Below, in pieces: positions 8,050 to 15,912 of a DNA stretch of 57,624 bases (positions within the stretch are counted from its first letter, which is position 1; each line of letters begins with the position of its first letter). A model generated the notes under the pieces. That model searched no databases and was not told where the DNA came from. It saw only the letters and a program-made list of their open reading frames with translations. The DNA lies in contig CACBDV010000005.1 in NCBI GenBank assembly GCA_902538085.1, positions 1 to 57,624 on the forward strand, given 5' to 3'. The position numbers and the translations under genes were made by a program. This stretch comes from an uncultured Alphaproteobacteria bacterium. Its GTDB lineage: Bacteria; Pseudomonadota; Alphaproteobacteria; HIMB59.

Positions 8050-9542
8050 TTTTGATAACCTGATATTAAATAGTCTGCGGACAAGTTAGAAAATTCAATT
8101 ATTGGTGTTGAATATATCCCAAAAACAATGATTGAAATTGTAACTATCCATATTGGTAAATAAATATAAGCATCTTCTTTTTCAGATTTAAATTTAATTT
8201 CTGAAAACCACATCTGTTCCACTATTTTCCAGAAATATACAACAGCTAATGCAGAGCTTACCGCAACTAAAGCGATTGAAAAATACATCTGGTTTGTATA
8301 AAGAGCTTGAAATAAATATAATTTTGAAATGAAGCCATTTGTTAGAGGTAATCCAATTAAAGATAATCCACAAATTAATAAAGCAAATGAAGTTATGGGG
8401 TATTTATAGCCAAAACCTTTTAAACTGTTTAGAGTTACTCGATCCTTATAAAGAATAGCGAAGTAACCAACAGCCATAAATAATCCTCCTTTAATCAAAG
8501 CATGATTAAATATATGCACAAAGCCCGAAGATACTCCACTGTGGTCTTTAAGGCTAAAAGCCAGTGTGATGTAACCAATTTGGGCAATTGAGGAAAATGC
8601 CAAAAGTTTTTTGATATCATCTTGATAGATGGCTATTACAGTCCCAATGAATATAGCGAGTAAAGATAGAGGATATAAAACAAAATCTAAAAACAAACTT
8701 AAATAGTTCGGATAAATTATGAATACTTCGTACAAAAGTCTCACAAAAAAATAAAGAATTGTTTTTGTCGCTAAAGCAGCCAAAAGTGTTGAGACAGCTG
8801 ATGGAGCATAACTATATGCAGGTGGTAACCAAATATGGACAGGAAAAATTGCAGCCTTTACCATAAGACCTATAAGCATGAATGACATACCTGCAAAGAT
8901 AGCTAACTGACCATCGGAATATTGGGCCAGTTGAATTACAAGATCATTCATGTTCAATGTACCTGTCATAGCGTAGGCAAAGCCAACCCCGATTACATAA
9001 AATGTAGCCCCGATTGCCCCGATAATTAGATAATTAAAAGCTGCGAGTAATGCTTTTCTATTTTGTCCTGCACCTAAGGCAATTAAAGAAATAGAAGCTA
9101 ATGCAGATATTTCTAAAAAGACAAATAAATTGAAAATATCATTAGTTAAAATAATTCCGTTCAGGCTTCCAACTGCCAATAACCACAAAGAATACGCCTT
9201 TCCAGAATCCCTATAGTCAATTTCATTCAAGAAGATTTTTCTTGAGTAAAATGTTGATACCAAAACAAAAATTGAAAATAACAATTGAAGTCCAATATTC
9301 ACCCCATCTATTTTAAAAGAAATACCCCATGGTGGTTCCCAATTTCCAAACTCATATATAATTAAACCAGAAACAGAAATTTCTTTAAGAAGATGTAATG
9401 ATAAAAATAAATGTAACAACAAAGTGATGATTGAAATTATCCAAGGCCATATTTTTGACGGCATAAATGCAATAATTGCAGAAATAAGTAGAGGTAAAAC
9501 TACTACCAATGCAGGAGCATCGTCTAAAAATATATCAAACAT
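8046..9542 (-). CDS. mrpD: Mrp antiporter subunit D
   Basis: 498 residues, the usual MrpD length, with about 14 membrane helices. Channel residues: Glu in NLFVFLEISALASISLI, Lys in LMVKAAIFPVHIWLPPAYSYAP, Lys in LAALATKTILYFFVRL, and the His helix FVHIFNHALIKGGLFMAVG. In characterised Mrp complexes these residues are needed for Na+/H+ exchange. It begins one base after the mrpC stop and its last 4 bases overlap the next gene. The complex sits in the inner membrane and uses the proton gradient to extrude Na+ (or the reverse). Confidence 0.85.
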   Translation of the reverse strand: MFDIFLDDAPALVVVLPLLISAIIAFMPSKIWPWIISIITLLLHLFLSLHLLKEISVSGLIIYEFGNWEPPWGISFKIDGVNIGLQLLFSIFVLVSTFYSRKIFLNEIDYRDSGKAYSLWLLAVGSLNGIILTNDIFNLFVFLEISALASISLIALGAGQNRKALLAAFNYLIIGAIGATFYVIGVGFAYAMTGTLNMNDLVIQLAQYSDGQLAIFAGMSFMLIGLMVKAAIFPVHIWLPPAYSYAPSAVSTLLAALATKTILYFFVRLLYEVFIIYPNYLSLFLDFVLYPLSLLAIFIGTVIAIYQDDIKKLLAFSSIAQIGYITLAFSLKDHSGVSSGFVHIFNHALIKGGLFMAVGYFAILYKDRVTLNSLKGFGYKYPITSFALLICGLSLIGLPLTNGFISKLYLFQALYTNQMYFSIALVAVSSALAVVYFWKIVEQMWFSEIKFKSEKEDAYIYLPIWIVTISIIVFGIYSTPIIEFSNLSADYLISGYQN

Positions 9543-9905
9543 TTATTTATCTGACTTTAGCTCCAAAGACTCTATTTCTTTTTCTTCAATTGTTTCGTAG
9601 TTCTTGTAAATTTGTAATACTAAAGCTAATCCAAGCGCTGAAGTAGCCACTCCAACGACGATAGCGGTCAGTATTAAGACGTGTGGCAATGGATTTGAAT
9701 AGGCATTTGCCATTTTTGTTAATATAGGGGCGGTTCCATCTAAAACTTTTGCGAGTGATACAAAAAATACAAAAACTGCAGTTTGAAAAATTGCTAAGCC
9801 AACTACTTTTTTTAAATAGTTTTGACTAGTGATGATTATAAATAATCCGCCAACCATAAGTAAAATAAAGGCAAAATGGTTCCAAAAATAAATAAAATTA
9901 CTCAT
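9543..9905 (-). CDS. mrpC: Mrp antiporter subunit C (NuoK-like)
   Basis: 120 residues with three transmembrane helices, homologous to NuoK. The middle helix contains VGLAIFQTAVFVFFVSLA and the third PHVLILTAIVVGVATSALGLALVLQI, matching the MrpC/NuoK pattern LTxIVIGxAxxAxxLAL. The frame also has an ATG at 9944, but the one at 9905 is preferred: it gives the family N-terminus (MSNFIYFWNHFAFILL) and overlaps the mrpB stop as ATGAGTAA, a typical coupled arrangement; the 13 extra residues of the longer version would be coded inside mrpB. A hydrophilic acidic tail of about 20 residues follows the last helix. Confidence 0.85.
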   Translation of the reverse strand: MSNFIYFWNHFAFILLMVGGLFIIITSQNYLKKVVGLAIFQTAVFVFFVSLAKVLDGTAPILTKMANAYSNPLPHVLILTAIVVGVATSALGLALVLQIYKNYETIEEKEIESLELKSDK

Positions 9906-10335
9906 TAATTTCCCCGAAGGAAGCAAAAGAGTGATACAAAGCAATCATTACAGTTGCAACTGTAATGCCTACTCCTAGCTCAACTAATATAATACCAATA
10001 TGTTGACCAGTTGATGGGTCTGATGACAAAACATTGTAATCTAAATACATCCCATCAAGAAATATTGAAACTATTCCGACACCTGCATATAACAAAACAC
10101 CTATGCACATTAAATATCGATTGATCATTATTGGAACTAAAGTTTCTCCTTTTGAAAGCCCAAATATCATTGAATACAATATAAATGCTGCTGCTACTAT
10201 TACCCCAGCCTGAAATCCACCGCCTGGTCCATAGTCACCATGAAATTGAACGTAAAGCCCAAATATAATAATCGGTGCAAAAAGAATTTTGCTAACAACG
10301 CTTAATACTGGACTAGATGAAATTTTATCTCTCAT
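9898..10335 (-). CDS. mrpB: Mrp antiporter subunit B (MnhB domain)
   Basis: 145 residues with four hydrophobic helices. The MnhB hallmark is VQFHGDYGPGGGFQAGVIVAAAFILY, including the conserved HGxxxPGGGFQ. A second family segment is GVGIVSIFLDG and the last helix holds ILVELGVGITVATVMIALYH. It overlaps the preceding gene by 11 bases and mrpC by 8. Part of the inner-membrane antiporter complex; it is in the equivalent place to the MrpB chain that contacts MrpA and MrpC. Confidence 0.85.
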   Translation of the reverse strand: MRDKISSSPVLSVVSKILFAPIIIFGLYVQFHGDYGPGGGFQAGVIVAAAFILYSMIFGLSKGETLVPIMINRYLMCIGVLLYAGVGIVSIFLDGMYLDYNVLSSDPSTGQHIGIILVELGVGITVATVMIALYHSFASFGEINE

Positions 10336-10894
10336 TTTTTTTATTTTTTTTAAAATTAGTTTTACGATTAAGAGTGTTGCTAGTTAATAAAGCAATGACA
10401 CCTAAGCCTGCGGTAAATATTACTATTGTTTCTCCCAAAGTATCAAAACCTCTATAACTTGCTAAAATATTAGTAACAACATTAGGTATATGAAAAAAAT
10501 CTTTACTTTCCTTTAAGTACTCTGGAACTACATGAAGATGTATTGGTGCATTAGGATCTCCTAATAAAGGGAGGTTTGCAATTATAATAATCAATATAAG
10601 TGATATCGCTACTGCAAGAATAATGCTCGGAAATAAGTTTATTAATTTATTTTTTTTTCCTTCTGGTAATTTCGCAGCAGCCATTACCATTAAAATTGTT
10701 GATATACCAGAACCAACTGCAGCTTCAGTAAATGCTACATCAACCGCATCTAAATTCACATATATAGCTGAGCATAACAAAGTAAAAGCGCCTGTGAGTG
10801 CAACAACACTTATTAATGACGTGGTTTTAAAAATAAAAAAGGTTGTTACCAATAGAAGCGAAATTAAGAAAAAATTAATTAATAAAAAGTTCAT
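10325..10894 (-). CDS. MbhD/MbhE-like antiporter subunit (the C-terminal part of a split MrpA)
   Basis: 189 residues, with an N-terminal MbhD/DUF4040 module (about 1-75: LTGAFTLLCSAIYVNLDAVDVAFTEAAVGSG, ending in AKLPEGKKNK) and a C-terminal MbhE module (about 85-175: LASYRGFDTLGETIVIFTAGLGVIALL). In classical Mrp systems these two modules form the C-terminal end of MrpA. The conserved acidic DAVDVAFTEAAVG segment corresponds to helices close to the proposed ion path. Its separation from the NuoL-like core (6598-8049) by four genes shows a split MrpA, as in group-2-like or Mbh/Mrp-related complexes. It overlaps mrpG by 4 bases. Confidence 0.8.
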   Translation of the reverse strand: MNFLLINFFLISLLLVTTFFIFKTTSLISVVALTGAFTLLCSAIYVNLDAVDVAFTEAAVGSGISTILMVMAAAKLPEGKKNKLINLFPSIILAVAISLILIIIIANLPLLGDPNAPIHLHVVPEYLKESKDFFHIPNVVTNILASYRGFDTLGETIVIFTAGLGVIALLTSNTLNRKTNFKKNKKNER

Positions 10895-11205
10895 TTTTTA
10901 TTTTTTCCCTTTGGCTTATACCCCGACTCATGTGCAAATAGAGCTATTGCATGGCCTGTTACAGGGCTAGTAAATATTAAAAATAAAGGTATTAATAAAA
11001 GTTTAAGACTTAATAAACTAAAACCAGAATAAACTATCAAAGCTAAGACTATAAAACCTGATCCTAGAGTATCAATTAAACCAGCAGCATGAATTCGACT
11101 AAATACATCGGGTAACTTTATAAGGCCTAGACTACCAGATAAAATGAAGAAGCAGCCAATAGCTAATAAGACTAAAGAAACTAACTCGATATAATTATAC
11201 GACAT
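10891..11205 (-). CDS. mrpG: Mrp antiporter subunit G
   Basis: 104 residues with three helices. Family motifs are LLAIGCFFILSGSLGLIKLPDVFSRIHAAG (MnhG consensus GxxGxxRxPDxxxRxHA) followed by LIDTLGSGFIVLALIVY, with a basic tail. It overlaps mrpF by 11 bases and the MbhD/E-like gene by 4. It is a small structural subunit of the antiporter complex; no catalytic role is known. Confidence 0.85.
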   Translation of the reverse strand: MSYNYIELVSLVLLAIGCFFILSGSLGLIKLPDVFSRIHAAGLIDTLGSGFIVLALIVYSGFSLLSLKLLLIPLFLIFTSPVTGHAIALFAHESGYKPKGKNKK

Positions 11206-11464
11206 TACTTTTTTTTCTTTTTATTTTGTAATACCTAAGTATTGCAATGGTGCCTAAAAAATTCAAAAGTATATACATCAAAGAAATATCGACAAAATCA
11301 GGTCTATCGAATGCAAAACCATGAACACTGATACCTATGGCTATAATAGTTCCAATGCTTGATATAGATAATATTCTATCAAAAGGAGTTGGTCCTTTGA
11401 TTGCTCGAACTAAACATAATGCTACAGAGACGCCCAGAACAATTAAAGTTGCAAAAAAAATCAT
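11195..11464 (-). CDS. mrpF: Mrp antiporter subunit F
   Basis: 89 residues, three helices, with the MnhF signature LVRAIKGPTPFDRILSISSIGT (consensus RxxxGPTxxDRxxA) and the later FVDISLMYILLNFLGTIAILRYYK (consensus DxxLxYALLxFxGTxAxARY). It overlaps mrpE by 4 bases (ATGA type) and mrpG by 11. The start matches the expected N-terminal helix. Confidence 0.85.
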   Translation of the reverse strand: MIFFATLIVLGVSVALCLVRAIKGPTPFDRILSISSIGTIIAIGISVHGFAFDRPDFVDISLMYILLNFLGTIAILRYYKIKRKKSNVV

Positions 11465-11955
11465 TTATCTAAATCCGTAATTACTTTGTTCATATCATCT
11501 GTTTGCAAGTCTTCTGATAGCTTCTTACTTAATGCGTGAACTAGAAATGTTTTTTTATCTACTTCTATTGTTACTGTACCCGGAGTAAGAGTTATAGCGT
11601 TTGCATAGTTTGCAATACCTGTTCTATTCTTCTGAGATGCTTTAACGCTTATTAGTTGTGGAGAGTATTTACCATTCCATATTAAAGCTGTTGTAGTAAT
11701 TCCAGATTTAAAAATTTCTTTAAATAACCAAATCCAATAAAATGGTAATCTAAGAATAATTTTTAAAGGAAGAGAGTCTTCCTCGAGAGCTTTAGCTCTA
11801 TAAGACATCCAAAAAACAAAAAGAACACTGACTAGTCCAAAAAAAAGTAAAAGCGATTTAAGGTAACCAGATAAAATAAACCAGAATACAAAAAGTATTA
11901 TGAAATAAGTTATAAATGATAAGGTCTTAAGTGAATCTTTATTAAGTTTAGCCAC
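11461..11955 (-). CDS. mrpE: Mrp antiporter subunit E
   Basis: 164 residues. Two or three N-terminal helices (about 10-45) are followed by the MnhE domain: RLPFYWIWLFKEIFKSGITTTALIWNG and the cytoplasmic part NAITLTPGTVTIEVDKKTFLVHALS, which is the diagnostic MnhE motif TLTPGT. It is the first gene of the antiporter group and starts only 9 bases after the stop of the formyltransferase-family gene, so the antiporter is probably co-transcribed with the carboxylate/formyl module upstream, unless there is an internal promoter within that coding region. Confidence 0.85.
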   Translation of the reverse strand: MAKLNKDSLKTLSFITYFIILFVFWFILSGYLKSLLLFFGLVSVLFVFWMSYRAKALEEDSLPLKIILRLPFYWIWLFKEIFKSGITTTALIWNGKYSPQLISVKASQKNRTGIANYANAITLTPGTVTIEVDKKTFLVHALSKKLSEDLQTDDMNKVITDLDK

Positions 11956-11964
11956 TAAAAGCTA

Positions 11965-12882
11965 TTATGAGAATAAATCACCCTCTGTAAATACTGCAGT
12001 ATTCATGTCTTTAACAAATAATTTACCTTGGTCTGATTTAAATCTTGATACCTCAATAAATCCACCTTTAACTGCGATTCTGACGTTTTCAGCATTAATT
12101 GATATGATTTGACCTGGAAAATGCTCAGCACTTTGCTCGTCAATAAACTTAGTGTCATAAAAGACATACTCATCACCCATGAATTCAGCCCATGCACCAG
12201 GCTGAGGGTTGCAACCCCTTATTAAATTATAAATTTCGTTTCCGGGTTTTTTCCAATCAATTCTTGCATCACTTTTTTTACACCAAGACTCATATGTTGC
12301 TTTAGAGTCATCTTGAGGTGTCTTTGGTGCATTACCAGACTCAATTAAATTTGCAGCTTCAACACATGCTTCAAGGCCTAATGGAAATATCTTTTTAAAA
12401 TAAACATCTCCTAAAGTATCATCAGGACCAATATCAACTTCTTTTTGAAGTAATATTTCACCCTCATCTAGCCCATCATTTGGATAAAAAATTGAAAGAC
12501 CTGTTTTTGTGGAGCCACCAATTATAGGCCAGTTTATTGAACTTGGTCCTCTATGGAGTGGAAGTAGTGAGGGGTGAAAGCAAATAGATCCATGAGTGGG
12601 AATATCTCTCGCTCCTTCAGGCACAAAAATTATTACATAAGCCATGACACATAAATCCGCACCATGAGACTTAATTTGGTCTAGTACCTCTTGGTCTTTA
12701 AAATTTGAGGGTTGGTAAACAGGCAAACTAACACTTTGAGCGTATTCTTTAACAGGATCGACTGGTTTACCCTCTTTGTCAGGTGCACAATATACTGCTA
12801 CTACTTCATGGTCTGTTTCTGTATGAAATTTTTCTAAAGCACTTTTTCCAAATGCCTGTTGCCCCATTAAAATTATTTTCAT
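11965..12882 (-). CDS. Stand-alone 10-formyl-THF hydrolase/formyltransferase-family protein
   Basis: 305 residues matching the N-terminal hydrolase domain of eukaryotic 10-formyltetrahydrofolate dehydrogenase (ALDH1L1) more than methionyl-tRNA formyltransferase. The folate-binding core HGSICFHPSLLPLHRGPSSINW contains the catalytic His103, and NDGLDEGEILLQ contains the catalytic Asp139; these correspond to His106 and Asp142 of ALDH1L1. A C-terminal beta-barrel-like domain (about 205-305) follows, but there is no acyl-carrier or aldehyde dehydrogenase domain. Likely reaction: 10-formyl-THF + water to formate + THF, or transfer of a formyl group between THF and another carrier. It is 26 bases after frc and 9 before mrpE. 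In this context (two formyl-CoA enzymes upstream) a role in handling formyl units is inferred, not shown. Methionyl-tRNA formyltransferase is the main alternative. Confidence 0.75.
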   Translation of the reverse strand: MKIILMGQQAFGKSALEKFHTETDHEVVAVYCAPDKEGKPVDPVKEYAQSVSLPVYQPSNFKDQEVLDQIKSHGADLCVMAYVIIFVPEGARDIPTHGSICFHPSLLPLHRGPSSINWPIIGGSTKTGLSIFYPNDGLDEGEILLQKEVDIGPDDTLGDVYFKKIFPLGLEACVEAANLIESGNAPKTPQDDSKATYESWCKKSDARIDWKKPGNEIYNLIRGCNPQPGAWAEFMGDEYVFYDTKFIDEQSAEHFPGQIISINAENVRIAVKGGFIEVSRFKSDQGKLFVKDMNTAVFTEGDLFS

Positions 12883-12908
12883 TATTGCTCCTTAAATTAA
12901 AATATATC

Positions 12909-14156
12909 TTATACTGCTCCGGCCTCTCTTACAGCTTTAATTTCATCGTCACTCATCTGACAAAATTCTTTTAATATCTCATCAGTATGCTCTCCGAGAA
13001 GTGGAGATCTTTCAACTTTTGCTGGGGAGTCAGATAACTTAATCGGATTACCAACAGTCAAATATTTCCCTCGTTCAGGGTGATCGACTTCAACTATAGT
13101 ATTAGTGTCTCTCAGACCTTGATCTTCAGCTAATTCTTTTAGAGATAATATTGGACCAACTGGTATATCTAAAGGGTTACATATATCCATTACCTCAAAT
13201 TTAGTCTTGGTCATTGTCCATGACTCAATTGTATCAAATATTTCGTTTAACCTTGGTAGTCTTTTAGCAGGAGTTGAGTAATTTTCATCCTCTTTCCATT
13301 CGGGTTTACCAATAACATCACATACTTTTTCCCAAACAGCCGCCTGGGTAATAAAATATGTATATGCATTAGGATCCTTTTCCCAACCTTTACATTTTAG
13401 AATTCTTCCTGGCTGACCACCACCTGAATCGTTACCTGCGCGAGGCGTAGAGTCACCAAAAGGAATGTCTTCTCCGAATTGAGAGTATTCTTTTAAAGGC
13501 CCTCTTGAAAGTCTCTGTTGGTCACGAAGTTTAACTCTGCAAAGATTTAAAACTCCATCTTGCATTGCGGCAGATACTCTTTGTCCCTTTCCTGACTTTT
13601 CTCTATGGAATAAAGCAGTAACTATACCCAATGCTAAATGTAGTCCTGTTCCACTATCTCCTATTTGTGCACCGGTGACTAAAGGAACTTCTCCAAGCAT
13701 GCCTGTTGTTGAAGCAGATCCACCTGCGCACTGAGCAACATTCTCATAAACTTTACAATCTTCATATTTTCCTGGACCAAAACCTTTAACAGACGCATAA
13801 ATCATTCTTGGATTTATTTCTTGAATTTTTTCCCATGAAAAGCCCATTCTATCTAAAGCACCAGGAGCAAAATTTTCTACCATCACATCACACTCTTGGA
13901 TTAACTTTGTAAATATTTTTGAACCCTCTGGTTTCTTTGGGTTTAATGTTATACTTCTTTTATTTGAGTTTAGCATGGTAAAGTACAAACTGTCTGCATC
14001 AGGAACGTCTCTTAGCTGACCTCTTGTAGCATCACCCACTCCTGGTCTTTCAACTTTTACGACATCTGCACCAAACCAAGCTAGTAATTGTGTGCAAGTT
14101 GGTCCGGACTGGACGTGTGTCATGTCTAATATTTTGACACCTTTTAAAGCTTCCAT
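12909..14156 (-). CDS. frc: Formyl-CoA:oxalate CoA-transferase homologue (class III, CaiB/BaiF)
   Basis: 415 residues (Oxalobacter Frc: 428). It follows Frc closely throughout: opening [85 protein letters not shown] and the end [14 protein letters not shown]. The catalytic aspartate is Asp167 in [10 protein letters not shown] and the mobile glycine loop is at 245-250 (GGGQPG). Family reaction: CoA moves from formyl-CoA to an acceptor acid via an aspartyl-CoA thioester. It lies 16 bases after the ThDP lyase, which would make the formyl-CoA. The acceptor is uncertain: oxalate is the textbook case, but the partner enzyme does not look like oxalyl-CoA decarboxylase, so a 2-hydroxy acid is suspected. 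Succinyl-CoA as an alternative donor is possible. Confidence 0.85.
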   Translation of the reverse strand: MEALKGVKILDMTHVQSGPTCTQLLAWFGADVVKVERPGVGDATRGQLRDVPDADSLYFTMLNSNKRSITLNPKKPEGSKIFTKLIQECDVMVENFAPGALDRMGFSWEKIQEINPRMIYASVKGFGPGKYEDCKVYENVAQCAGGSASTTGMLGEVPLVTGAQIGDSGTGLHLALGIVTALFHREKSGKGQRVSAAMQDGVLNLCRVKLRDQQRLSRGPLKEYSQFGEDIPFGDSTPRAGNDSGGGQPGRILKCKGWEKDPNAYTYFITQAAVWEKVCDVIGKPEWKEDENYSTPAKRLPRLNEIFDTIESWTMTKTKFEVMDICNPLDIPVGPILSLKELAEDQGLRDTNTIVEVDHPERGKYLTVGNPIKLSDSPAKVERSPLLGEHTDEILKEFCQMSDDEIKAVREAGAV

Positions 14157-14172
14157 GGTTTCCTCCTAAAGT

Positions 14173-15849
14173 TTATTTGTACATAGTCTGGTTTTTTGTA
14201 CCAGGAGCAAATTCTTCTTTATCCACCCAAATATTTACGATTGCAGGTATACCTGACTTAACAGCCTCTCTTGCTCTTTGAAGTGCAGGTTGGATTTCTT
14301 TTGCTTCTCTAACAGCTTCGCCATGACCACCAAAGATTTTTGCAAACTCATCAAAGTTAACATCACCCAAGATGTTTCCAACATTTCCTTTATCTTCACC
14401 GTACTTCATAATTTGACCAAATCTGATCTGGTTTTGAGCAGAGTTATTCCCAATAACTGTTAAAACAGGGGCTTTGTGTCTGACAAAAGCCTCGAAGTCC
14501 ATTCCAGTCATTGAAAAAGCACCATCACCACAATATAAAAGAATTTCTTTTTCAGGTGCAGCTAATTTGGCTGCAAGCGCGTATGGTACTCCGACACCTA
14601 AAGTTCCAAGGGGCCCTGGGTCCATCCAGGCACCAGGCATTCTAGGTTGAACTGCTTGAGCACTTATGGTTACAACATCTCCTCCATCACCTATGTATAT
14701 AGTGTCATCGTTTAAAAACTGGTTGAGTTCCCAAGCTACTCTATAAGGGCTAATAGGAGATTTATCTGTTGTAAATGTAGGCATCAATTTTTCTAAAGCT
14801 GCCTCTTCCCCAGATCGGAGTTCATTAAACCAATCTGAACGATCTTTTTTTGTTCCTGCTTCAGAGATAGCCTTTAGAGTTGTTCCTATGTGTCCAACCA
14901 AACCAAGTGATATATCTCTATTTTTTCCAACAGTTCTATAGTCCATATCAATTTGAATAACAGTTGCGTTAGGATTTAATCTTTTACCGTAACCCATTCT
15001 AAAATCAAAAGGTGTTCCAACAATTATAATACAATCTGACTTGGTAAAAGCATTTCTTCTAGTTCTGTGAAAGTGATGTGGGTCTCCAGGTGGCATTGAA
15101 CCTCTAGCAGCACCATTTAAATAAGCAGGTATATTCATATTTTTAACAAAGTCGATTGCATCTTTTGTAGATTGGCAAGTCCAAACCTGTTGACCTAAAA
15201 GTATGCACGGTCTCTCTGCATTAGAAATAATATCAGCAGCTTTTTGTACATCTACAGGGTCTGCTAATGTTTTTGATGAGGCACTATATTTTCCTGCTTC
15301 TGGTAAGACGGCTTTACTCATTGGAATTGAAGAGTCAAGTATATCTCTTGGAATTTCTAAAAATGATGGACCAAAAGATCCATTTCTGGTTTCCCTAAAA
15401 GCCATTGATACCATGTCTGCACATCTCTCGGTTGACATTACAGTTGCTGCAAATTTTGTAATTGGTTGCATCATGTCTACGTGAGGTAAATCTTGTAAAG
15501 ATCCCATTTTATGTTGTGTAAGTGAACTTTGTCCTCCAATTAAAAGCATCGGGATTTCAGCTCTAAAAGCATTTGCTACTCCTGTTAATGCATGTGTCGT
15601 ACCTGGTCCAGCGGTTACAACTGCACATCCAGGTTTACCTGTCATTCTTGCATAACCATCAGCTGCATGAGAGGCAACTTCTTCATGACGTACGTCAATA
15701 ATTTTAATTCCTTCGTTTAGACATCCATTGTAAATATCAATAATGTGTCCCCCACATAAAGTGTAAATAACCTCAACTCCCTCTGCTTTAAGGGCTTTAG
15801 CAACCAGCTCACCGCCAGTTATCATTTGTTCGTTAGATCCTGTAGACAT
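14173..15849 (-). CDS. ThDP-dependent enzyme, probable 2-hydroxyacyl-CoA lyase (acetolactate synthase superfamily)
   Basis: 558 residues with the three ThDP-enzyme domains: PYR (about 10-175; catalytic Glu in VRHEEVASHAADGYAR, residues 56-57), central (about 195-330), and PP (about 375-545; GDG at 441-443 and NN at 468-469 of the Mg-ThDP motif). Oxalyl-CoA decarboxylase carries a Tyr-Glu pair after its substrate loop; here that position reads MGSLQDLPHVDMMQ, closer to the AFQEF-type text of 2-hydroxyacyl-CoA lyase. With Frc next door the likely chemistry is cleavage of a 2-hydroxyacyl-CoA to an aldehyde and formyl-CoA. The FAD-binding role of true acetolactate synthase and a small IlvN partner are not seen. 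RBS GGGAGAGG lies just upstream of the ATG, and a 17-bp palindrome sits 17 bases before the start. Automatic pipelines would call it acetolactate synthase; oxalyl-CoA decarboxylase remains possible. Confidence 0.75.
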   Translation of the reverse strand: MSTGSNEQMITGGELVAKALKAEGVEVIYTLCGGHIIDIYNGCLNEGIKIIDVRHEEVASHAADGYARMTGKPGCAVVTAGPGTTHALTGVANAFRAEIPMLLIGGQSSLTQHKMGSLQDLPHVDMMQPITKFAATVMSTERCADMVSMAFRETRNGSFGPSFLEIPRDILDSSIPMSKAVLPEAGKYSASSKTLADPVDVQKAADIISNAERPCILLGQQVWTCQSTKDAIDFVKNMNIPAYLNGAARGSMPPGDPHHFHRTRRNAFTKSDCIIIVGTPFDFRMGYGKRLNPNATVIQIDMDYRTVGKNRDISLGLVGHIGTTLKAISEAGTKKDRSDWFNELRSGEEAALEKLMPTFTTDKSPISPYRVAWELNQFLNDDTIYIGDGGDVVTISAQAVQPRMPGAWMDPGPLGTLGVGVPYALAAKLAAPEKEILLYCGDGAFSMTGMDFEAFVRHKAPVLTVIGNNSAQNQIRFGQIMKYGEDKGNVGNILGDVNFDEFAKIFGGHGEAVREAKEIQPALQRAREAVKSGIPAIVNIWVDKEEFAPGTKNQTMYK

Positions 15850-15866
15850 TTTTAACCTCTCCCTGG

Positions 15867-15883
15867 TGGTATAATGTATACCA
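15867..15883. promoter_or_regulatory. 17-bp perfect palindrome, probable GntR/FCD operator before the ThDP lyase gene
   Basis: TGGTATAATGTATACCA: 7-base arms, 3-base centre, no mismatch. It lies in the 63-base gap between the GntR gene and the ThDP lyase gene. On the minus strand it reads TGGTATACATTATACCA, so it holds an extended -10-like TGGTATACA, with TTGCAA 15 bases further upstream. The palindrome ends 17 bases before the ATG, next to the RBS. A protein bound here would block this promoter. The near-identical site at 19798-19814 supports it as an operator. Confidence 0.7.
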
Positions 15884-15912
15884 GATTTAGAGGTCTTGCA
15901 AAGAATTTTGCC

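Noticed and set aside
9906-9944. Earlier ATG of mrpC
   Set aside because: The extra residues are coded within mrpB and spoil the expected N-terminal helix; ATGAGTAA coupling at 9905 is better.
12909-15849. Plain oxalate degradation operon (frc-oxc)
   Set aside because: Frc matches well, but the ThDP enzyme lacks the Oxc Tyr-Glu signature, so oxalate was kept only as an alternative.
14173-15849. Acetolactate synthase large subunit (IlvB)
   Set aside because: No small subunit gene, and gene context and the SLQDLP region fit acyl-CoA lyases better.
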